Assembly (NCBI GenBank): GCA_030432775.1 | Contig: JAUILO010000007.1 | Location: 1-27,504, forward strand | DNA: 27,504 nucleotides | From: Alphaproteobacteria bacterium | GTDB lineage: Bacteria > Pseudomonadota > Alphaproteobacteria > Micavibrionales > Micavibrionaceae | Direction: 5' to 3' | Shown: positions 22,761 to 27,504 of the stretch, one piece after another | Position numbering within the stretch: position 1 is the first letter of the stretch | How the letters are laid out: each line of letters begins with the position of its first letter | Made by a program: the position numbers and the translations under genes | Notes under the pieces: generated by a model | What the model was told of the DNA's origin: nothing | The model's database searches: none | Seen by the model: only the letters and a program-made list of their open reading frames with translations

Positions 22761-24290
22761 ATGATTATAAAAATAAACTCAATTAGACCATTTAACAGAC
22801 CATCGCAGAAACAGCGTCAATCAGGCACATATTCGTCCGATGCCGGAATGGGTATGATTCCTTTGGCAATACTGGTGATGAGTATTGGTTTCTTCATTGT
22901 GGCGGCGATTAAATTTTACGATATTTACCGTGAACAAGAAGCCATGCGTTCTACGACCGCACGGGTTGAGTATGTGCAGCAGGCGCTACGTCAGTTTGTG
23001 ATTGATAATGGACGTTATCCTTGCCCCGCATCGCTTACTGCGGCGCCGGATACGGCAATGTACGGTGTTGAAGTTGCGGGCGGACCGGGTTTTGATGATT
23101 GTCGTCTGGATGATATGGGAACCCTTGCCACAGGACAAACCTTCCGCAGTCAGGGAATTGACGGGTTGGATGTCCGCACGGGCGCTGTCCCTGTGCGCGC
23201 ACTGCATATTGAAGATAAATACATGGTTGATGGTTGGAATAGCCGCTTTATATATGCGGTAACCGAACAAGAAGCCTCACCGAATGCATTGCTTGACGGT
23301 ACGGGCGGCGACATTTCGATTGTTGATGATAATGGTAATCAGGTGACCTCGACCCCGGGGAATGTCGAACAGGTTGTGATAAGCATGGGTGGTGATGATA
23401 ATGGCGCGTATAGCTTTGAAGGTCAGTTGGTGCAGCCATGTAATGTGGCTTTGCGTTCCGGTGTGAATTGTGATTATCAGCTTGACCCTGCTGCTGGCGC
23501 AACATTTATGAGCACGGTCAATACTAGCCGTGATTTGAATAATGAGTTTGATCATAAGGTCACTTGGCAGCCACCGCGCGTTGTAACGGCTTGTGATCCG
23601 GCTTCTACAGCTGGTTTGCCAAAGGATGTTGCCTTTATTATAGATACCAGCGGCAGTATGGCTTCAGATGGTTTTTGTCCGTCTGAGGCAACTTGTTCGC
23701 GTATGGAGGCGGCGCATTGGGCGATCCGCCGTGTTATTCCGGCTCGTATTAATGCAAACCAATATTCTGAAGAACCGGGTAAGACGCATATTACCGGTTT
23801 TGTTGGCTATAATACGGTAGGTAATGTGAATGATAATCTTGGTGACACGGTATTTAATGATCCGGCTGTCGTGACCGAGCCTGATTTTGATCAAATAGGA
23901 AGTGATTTGAATGATGAATTGAGCGGATTATGCCCAAGTGGTAGCACGCCACTTGGCATTCATATGCGCGCGATGGCCGATCAACTTGGTGATGGTACAG
24001 AAGACCACCCGAACCGTATTACGATATTAAGTGACGGTCAGAATACAAATGGTGAAGATCCGCTAGCTGTTGCGGATTATATCGCGGCAACGTATCCGAA
24101 TATGCAGGTTGATATTGTTGATGTGGTTGGTAATCCGAGCATGATGGAGATATCACAGAAAACAGGCGGGTCTTATTATTCTACTGATAATCCGGATGCC
24201 TTACTGGATGCGTTATTTGATTCTGCCGGTGTTTGTGGTGGTGGTACGCCACCTGCACCGCCGCCTGATGAGAATTCTTGTGGCCTGTAA
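22761..24290 (+). CDS. Modular pilin-like protein with C-terminal vWA domain (second copy)
   Basis: A 509-residue paralogue of the preceding gene. The leader ends DAG29, then M30 and a hydrophobic helix (GMIPLAILVMSIGFFIVAA), again with Pro (P34) at +5 in place of Glu. The head module at about 83-255 has NGRYPCPAS, VRTGAVPVRALHI, YMVDGWNSRFIYAVTE and GATFMSTVNTS. The vWA domain at 289-492 has a complete MIDAS: D295-T-S297-G-S299, T396 and D425. The C-terminus is Pro-rich (GGGTPPAPPPDEN). The ATG follows a weak AGGG. It differs from the first copy mainly in the vWA surface loops and the leader, which suggests diversification of an adhesive tip after duplication. Confidence 0.85.
   Translation: MIIKINSIRPFNRPSQKQRQSGTYSSDAGMGMIPLAILVMSIGFFIVAAIKFYDIYREQEAMRSTTARVEYVQQALRQFVIDNGRYPCPASLTAAPDTAMYGVEVAGGPGFDDCRLDDMGTLATGQTFRSQGIDGLDVRTGAVPVRALHIEDKYMVDGWNSRFIYAVTEQEASPNALLDGTGGDISIVDDNGNQVTSTPGNVEQVVISMGGDDNGAYSFEGQLVQPCNVALRSGVNCDYQLDPAAGATFMSTVNTSRDLNNEFDHKVTWQPPRVVTACDPASTAGLPKDVAFIIDTSGSMASDGFCPSEATCSRMEAAHWAIRRVIPARINANQYSEEPGKTHITGFVGYNTVGNVNDNLGDTVFNDPAVVTEPDFDQIGSDLNDELSGLCPSGSTPLGIHMRAMADQLGDGTEDHPNRITILSDGQNTNGEDPLAVADYIAATYPNMQVDIVDVVGNPSMMEISQKTGGSYYSTDNPDALLDALFDSAGVCGGGTPPAPPPDENSCGL
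24100..24139 (+). repeat. 40-bp identical block shared by the two vWA genes
   Basis: These 40 bases are identical to 22438-22477 in the first vWA gene, including third codon positions. They encode MQVDIVDVVGNPS. The flanking sequence is clearly diverged. This indicates a recent duplication with partial divergence, or gene conversion. Confidence 0.8.
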
Positions 24291-24313
24291 ATCCGAAAAG
24301 ACAGCTGTATAAA

Positions 24314-24353
24314 AATATCGCCATTAATAGGCTATTATATGCATGGCGATATT
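24314..24353 (-). terminator. Terminator hairpin between convergent genes
   Basis: An 11-bp perfect stem (24314-24324 against 24343-24353) encloses an 18-nt loop. On the minus strand it is followed by TTTTTAT, so it mainly serves the gene at 24367-25029. It may also stop read-through from the vWA gene that ends at 24290. Confidence 0.7.
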
Positions 24354-24366
24354 CAGATGTTTTACA

Positions 24367-25029
24367 TTATGATTGCGGATTTTTAAGTTCTTCAATGGCA
24401 TCAATGATGCTTTGTAGAAAACTGGCCGACTTGTTCAAAGGCAGGACTTGTGCTCCAGCAGCCGATAGTGCTTTTAAATCCTGAATAATCTGGTGAATAG
24501 TACGAATTTCCTCTGTACTAAGCTGAATAGATTCCTGCGTTTCTAAAACAGCCCTTTCTTTGCCTTTTCTGGCGGCCTCATAGGGGTTTGTGACATCTTG
24601 TGAGCGCTGATATGCTTGCGCCGCCCGTGCATTGCGGGGCGATTTTTCGGCAGTGTTACTGTGTGGGTTGCTCTGGCTGGAGGGCTGGTTTCGAGACACG
24701 GTTTGCGATTGGCCGTCTGATTCTTCTTTTGTGCCCGTGCGTTCACTTGTTGTTTGTTCGTTTGCTGCCTGTTCATTTGCTGCGGATTTCCCCGCGTCTT
24801 TTGGGTCGGCGCTGCTTTGCTGGAGAATGAGGCTTTCAAGGAAGGATTGCAGGCTTGTAATGGAAAGTGATGTGCTGTCTTCCCAAAGAGAATCCTGATC
24901 TTTCGCATTATCATGATCATCGCCGTGTTGTTTGCGATCGGGATCATGGCGACGGATCGCCTGACGTGTATCTAAACGCTCGGCGTGGCGGTCTTGAACT
25001 TTGAAAAGACTATCTAGTCGTGAAAACAT
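24367..25029 (-). CDS. Hypothetical low-complexity protein
   Basis: A 220-residue protein of unrecognised family. The N-terminus has a conserved-looking block (MFSRLDSLFKVQ and DTRQAIRRHDPDRK). Residues 73-150 are low-complexity Gln/Ser/Asn/Glu, probably disordered, with a QAANEQ-type repeat. Residues 165-217 form a predicted amphipathic helical region (STEEIRTIHQIIQDLKAL, FLQSIIDAIEEL). There is no signal peptide. AGGAAAA lies about 8 nt before the ATG at 25029. It is divergent from the Smr gene with 95 bp between starts. Confidence 0.65.
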   Translation of the reverse strand: MFSRLDSLFKVQDRHAERLDTRQAIRRHDPDRKQHGDDHDNAKDQDSLWEDSTSLSITSLQSFLESLILQQSSADPKDAGKSAANEQAANEQTTSERTGTKEESDGQSQTVSRNQPSSQSNPHSNTAEKSPRNARAAQAYQRSQDVTNPYEAARKGKERAVLETQESIQLSTEEIRTIHQIIQDLKALSAAGAQVLPLNKSASFLQSIIDAIEELKNPQS

Positions 25030-25124
25030 CTATTTTTCCTAGCGGCATTTCCTTGGATATAGTTTAACATCATATGAACACAGCTCGCAATTAACGTTCT
25101 GTTCTAACAAAGAGTAAAGCAATA

Positions 25125-25829
25125 ATGCATGATAATGACGATGATATTGATGAAGATGAGGCTCTTTGGCGTTACGTCACCAAAAGTGTCACACCTATTG
25201 ATCGTGCGGATTCCTTTCGGGCTGCGATGAAATCTATGCCGCGTAATCAGGATGAGCAAAGCAAGGAAGGTATGAAAGCCGATATGAAGGCGGCATTGGA
25301 GAACACAGCCATATCTGGGAAAGTGCCGGCTGGCGGTAAGTCTTCGACATCATCACAGAAAGAAACAGGAAATATTCTAAGCCGTTATAAAGAATTACTA
25401 AGCGGTCGCCGTTCTTTGGGCGATGTGCAGCAAGATTACGCCGCGCAGGAGCAAGCCAGCGATGAAGCCAGTTTGCCCGGTCTTGACAAAAGAACGGAAG
25501 AGCGGCTGCGCCGCGGACAAATAGCGATTGAAGCGCGTATTGATCTGCATGGTTATAATAAAGAACAGGCCAAAGGTGTTTTGAATGAATTTATCAAGGG
25601 TGCCTATAATTCGGGTAAGCGCTGTGTTTTGGTGATTACCGGCAAGGGGTCGGCCGCATCTAATCAGGAACATTTTCTTCAGAATAAAGGGGTTTTAAAG
25701 AAAAGCGTTCCGGGCTGGCTGGCTGAACCACCTTTATCGGCTATGGTGTTACGCTCTTATCCGGCTAAACCGAAAGATGGCGGCGCTGGCGCGCTTTATG
25801 TTTATTTGCGCCGCGCGCGGAACTCATAA
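25125..25829 (+). CDS. Smr/MutS2-domain protein
   Basis: A 234-residue protein with a C-terminal Smr domain, a fold linked to nicking or endonuclease activity on DNA or RNA. Landmarks are the acid-rich start (NDDDIDEDEALW), a flexible middle (65-120), then IDLHGYNKEQAKGVLNEFI near 147-165 with the DLHG motif. ITGKGSAAS carries the TGKG-type motif, and SAMVLRSYPAKPKDGGAGALYVYLRR ends the domain. Stand-alone Smr proteins of this layout are commonly found near hslVU in alphaproteobacteria, which fits the HslU fragment at the window end. The precise substrate is unknown. Confidence 0.9.
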   Translation: MHDNDDDIDEDEALWRYVTKSVTPIDRADSFRAAMKSMPRNQDEQSKEGMKADMKAALENTAISGKVPAGGKSSTSSQKETGNILSRYKELLSGRRSLGDVQQDYAAQEQASDEASLPGLDKRTEERLRRGQIAIEARIDLHGYNKEQAKGVLNEFIKGAYNSGKRCVLVITGKGSAASNQEHFLQNKGVLKKSVPGWLAEPPLSAMVLRSYPAKPKDGGAGALYVYLRRARNS

Positions 25830-25870
25830 ATCCGGTAAATCATAAATCTATATGTTAATGGGGTTCCCTG

Positions 25871-26947
25871 TTATTGGTGCGTATTTTCAGACTGGGATGC
25901 ATCTTCAATACGCAGGGTTCTTGATATTTTACGGCGAATTGGCGCGATGCCGCCTTGCATACGTGTCAGTGTTGCCGTGGCATGATATTCGCCTGCTTTA
26001 AGCGGTCTGTTTATTTTTTTACCCGTGAAATAGAATTGACGTATTTTGTTACCTTTTTGCACAATTTCCTGACGCGCAAAGACCAGATCGTATGGGTCAC
26101 GGATTTCAACATCAATCATGTCACCATCGTTAATGCCGTATAATGCGAACCAGAAAGTCAGAGCCTTAATATCTGCCGGATAGCTATGGGCCGATGTTGC
26201 ATCGATCTTGATCGAGTCAAAATCCGGTGCGCCGTTCTTGAAACCGGCAGCATAAAAAACAACAGGGTCGTATTCTATATGAAGGGATTGATCCCATAAT
26301 GGATTTATATCATCTGGCTTGCTACATCCTTCATCGGCAGTTTTGCCGGAAAATGGATCGATGATTTTATCATTATGATATAATCCGAGGTGAATATGCG
26401 GGAATTGGGCAAAGCCTGATTGTCCGACGAGCCCGATTTTATCTCCGGCTTTGACTTTTTGTCCTTTTTTGACGTTAATACTGCCTTTTTTTAGATGGCA
26501 ATAAATACCTTTCCAGCCATTGCCGTGGTCTATGAATACGCCATTGCCACAGCCTTTATTGGCATCGAACAATGCGAGCTGCGCTTCTTGAATTTCTTCT
26601 GTCATAATTGGCGGCCAGTCATCCTGACCGTCCCTAAAACGCATAATTGTGCCATCGGCGGCAGCAACCGCATTTACTTCTTTTTCCATGGCAAGGCGAT
26701 CTGTAATGGCAAAGTCAGTGCCTTTATGTGTATCATAGCTGCGCGGACCGCAGTTAAAATCCTGTGCGCCGTCCGTTTTATCAACATCAAGGTAATTGGC
26801 GATCCAGCAATCCTGATTCAAGGTGCAATCAAGGGGTAGGGTGAAATTCTGCGTGTCTTGTGCCTGTGCCTGAGTGGTATGGCCTATAAGGAATAAGAAC
26901 CCGAGACTCAGAATAATTATGAATATGTTGTGTCTGGATATTGTCAT
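25871..26947 (-). CDS. Secreted M23-family peptidase
   Basis: A 358-residue zinc metallopeptidase of the lysostaphin/LytM type, acting on peptidoglycan in the periplasm. The signal peptide is at residues 1-28 (IIILSLGFLFLIG, cleavage near AQA|QD). The zinc ligands are H74 and D78 (THKGTDFA) and H186 in FPHIHLGLY, with H184 and the YCHL at 149-152 completing the active site, so it should be active. A C-terminal 110-residue beta-rich domain follows. Cysteines at 41, 47, 66, 133 and 150 suggest disulfides. No strong Shine-Dalgarno precedes the ATG at 26947. Confidence 0.93.
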   Translation of the reverse strand: MTISRHNIFIIILSLGFLFLIGHTTQAQAQDTQNFTLPLDCTLNQDCWIANYLDVDKTDGAQDFNCGPRSYDTHKGTDFAITDRLAMEKEVNAVAAADGTIMRFRDGQDDWPPIMTEEIQEAQLALFDANKGCGNGVFIDHGNGWKGIYCHLKKGSINVKKGQKVKAGDKIGLVGQSGFAQFPHIHLGLYHNDKIIDPFSGKTADEGCSKPDDINPLWDQSLHIEYDPVVFYAAGFKNGAPDFDSIKIDATSAHSYPADIKALTFWFALYGINDGDMIDVEIRDPYDLVFARQEIVQKGNKIRQFYFTGKKINRPLKAGEYHATATLTRMQGGIAPIRRKISRTLRIEDASQSENTHQ

Positions 26948-27000
26948 TGTCTATGCGTATCGCTTATATGCTGAATTTTAAATGCATAGCTATAAATAAC

Positions 27001-27033
27001 AAAAACGTAAGGAAAACAAAAGTCTTCCTTACG
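27001..27033 (-). terminator. Terminator of the 48-residue small gene
   Basis: CGTAAGGAA (27006-27014) pairs perfectly with TTCCTTACG (27025-27033). On the minus strand the stem is followed by TTTTTGTTATTT. It lies 65 nt past the stop codon of the small gene at 27098-27244, giving that gene its own transcript end. Confidence 0.85.
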
Positions 27034-27097
27034 CTATAAGTTGGTCTCAATTGTGTTTGTCATCTGTATCCGCGTATTGGCCCGCGGGGGCAGTTGT

Positions 27098-27244
27098 TTA
27101 CAGGCGCTGGCCATTATTCTGCGGACCGCTGAATGTTGGTGTTGTGTTTTGCAGGTGGTATAGAGCCTGAACCAATGAGATCAGTCTTTTGTCTTCTGCG
27201 TGGTATTCACAATCATTGTTGTTATCTTGTAATAATCTACACAT
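27098..27244 (-). CDS. Small 48-residue hypothetical protein
   Basis: A minus-strand frame starting at the ATG at 27244 encodes 48 residues beginning MCRLLQDNNNDCEYHAED, rich in Asn and Gln, with two Cys and no signal or membrane segment. Support for translation is a strong AAGGAG ribosome site with 7-nt spacing. A competing ATG at 27249 lies only 2 nt from it and opens a 22-codon frame. A perfect terminator follows at 27001-27033. I do not recognise the protein. It lies between hslU and the M23 peptidase gene. Confidence 0.6.
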   Translation of the reverse strand: MCRLLQDNNNDCEYHAEDKRLISLVQALYHLQNTTPTFSGPQNNGQRL

Positions 27245-27354
27245 GTCATCTCTCCTTTATGTGCTGTTATGACGCTCATATTTATTCTTGTCGTCATATG
27301 TTATGGTTACATGATGACTAGGATATATGGCTGCAATGTGGCAACCATGTGATG

Positions 27355-27360
27355 ATTATA
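27355..27360 (-). promoter_or_regulatory. Possible -10 element of the small gene
   Basis: TATAAT on the minus strand lies about 110 nt upstream of the small gene ATG and 38 nt past the hslU stop. No clear -35 is present. If used, it leaves a long 5' untranslated region. Confidence 0.3.
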
Positions 27361-27397
27361 CGAATTATTACTTACGTGATTATGACGGAAATCATTA

Positions 27398-27504
27398 TTA
27401 CAGAATGAATTTGCTTAGATCTGCATTTTCTGCAAGTTCGGATACTTGTTCGCGTACATAGTCTGCTGTGATCTTGAAGGTTTCACCGCCTCTATCCGAA
27501 GCTG
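27398..27504 (-). CDS. hslU: ATP-dependent protease ATPase subunit HslU, C-terminal fragment
   Basis: Only the last 34 residues are in the window; the rest continues beyond its right edge. The frame reads ASDRGGETFKITADYVREQV and ends ENADLSKFIL before TAA. The terminal DLS[RK]FIL is the hallmark of HslU, whose C-terminal tail inserts into the HslV peptidase to activate it. hslV is expected further upstream on the minus strand, beyond the window. No frameshift is seen. Confidence 0.93.
   Translation of the reverse strand, partial: ASDRGGETFKITADYVREQVSELAENADLSKFIL

Noticed and set aside
25030..25124. LexA-like GTTC repeats upstream of the Smr gene
   Set aside because: The GTTC copies are not at the 7-nt spacing of alphaproteobacterial SOS boxes.
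27133..27321. 62-codon plus-strand frame
   Set aside because: Cys/His-rich composition unlike neighbours and antisense to the better-supported small gene; no ribosome site.

Overview
The window looks like chromosomal DNA of a low-to-moderate GC Gram-negative bacterium, most likely an alphaproteobacterium. The grounds are an HslU C-terminus beside a DLHG-type Smr protein, a Rhodospirillales-like conserved hypothetical at 16335-17174, and a stand-alone FlgC-like protein. The assignment is inferred from remembered families, not from a search. I recognised no tRNA, rRNA, CRISPR array, transposase or phage integration module.

Layout. 1-2580: a secreted hypothetical, a Gly/Pro-tailed hypothetical and a UDP-glucuronate 4-epimerase. 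2620-4384 (minus): a histidine kinase and CheY-like receiver pair. 4442-13382 (minus): one compact histidine operon, hisG-hisD-hisN-hisCB-hisH-hisA-hisF-hisIE, with alanine racemase coupled to its end. Gene order and protein motifs follow the enterobacterial plan. HisC is fused to the HisB dehydratase, and a separate inositol-monophosphatase-type histidinol-phosphatase takes the place of the HAD phosphatase found in E. coli HisB. 13761-18142: several hypotheticals, a FlgC-like protein with a probable leaderless mRNA, a YggS/PLPBP protein and an OmpR-type winged-helix regulator with a degenerate receiver.

18312-24290 is the most unusual region: four large pilin-like proteins in two divergent pairs. 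All four share an N-terminal hydrophobic pilin-type segment and the same extracellular head module (GRYPC ... VPxRxLN ... DxWxxR). The two minus-strand genes end in a phage tail-collar-like domain. The two plus-strand genes end in a von Willebrand factor A domain with a complete MIDAS. They look like modular minor pilins or pseudopilins carrying alternative adhesive tips. A 30-bp near-perfect palindrome lies between the two pairs.

24367-27504: a low-complexity hypothetical, an Smr-domain protein, a secreted M23 peptidase, a 48-residue small gene with a strong Shine-Dalgarno and its own terminator, and the 3' end of hslU.

All statements come from reading the sequence and from remembered family motifs. 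No alignment, structure prediction or database search was run.
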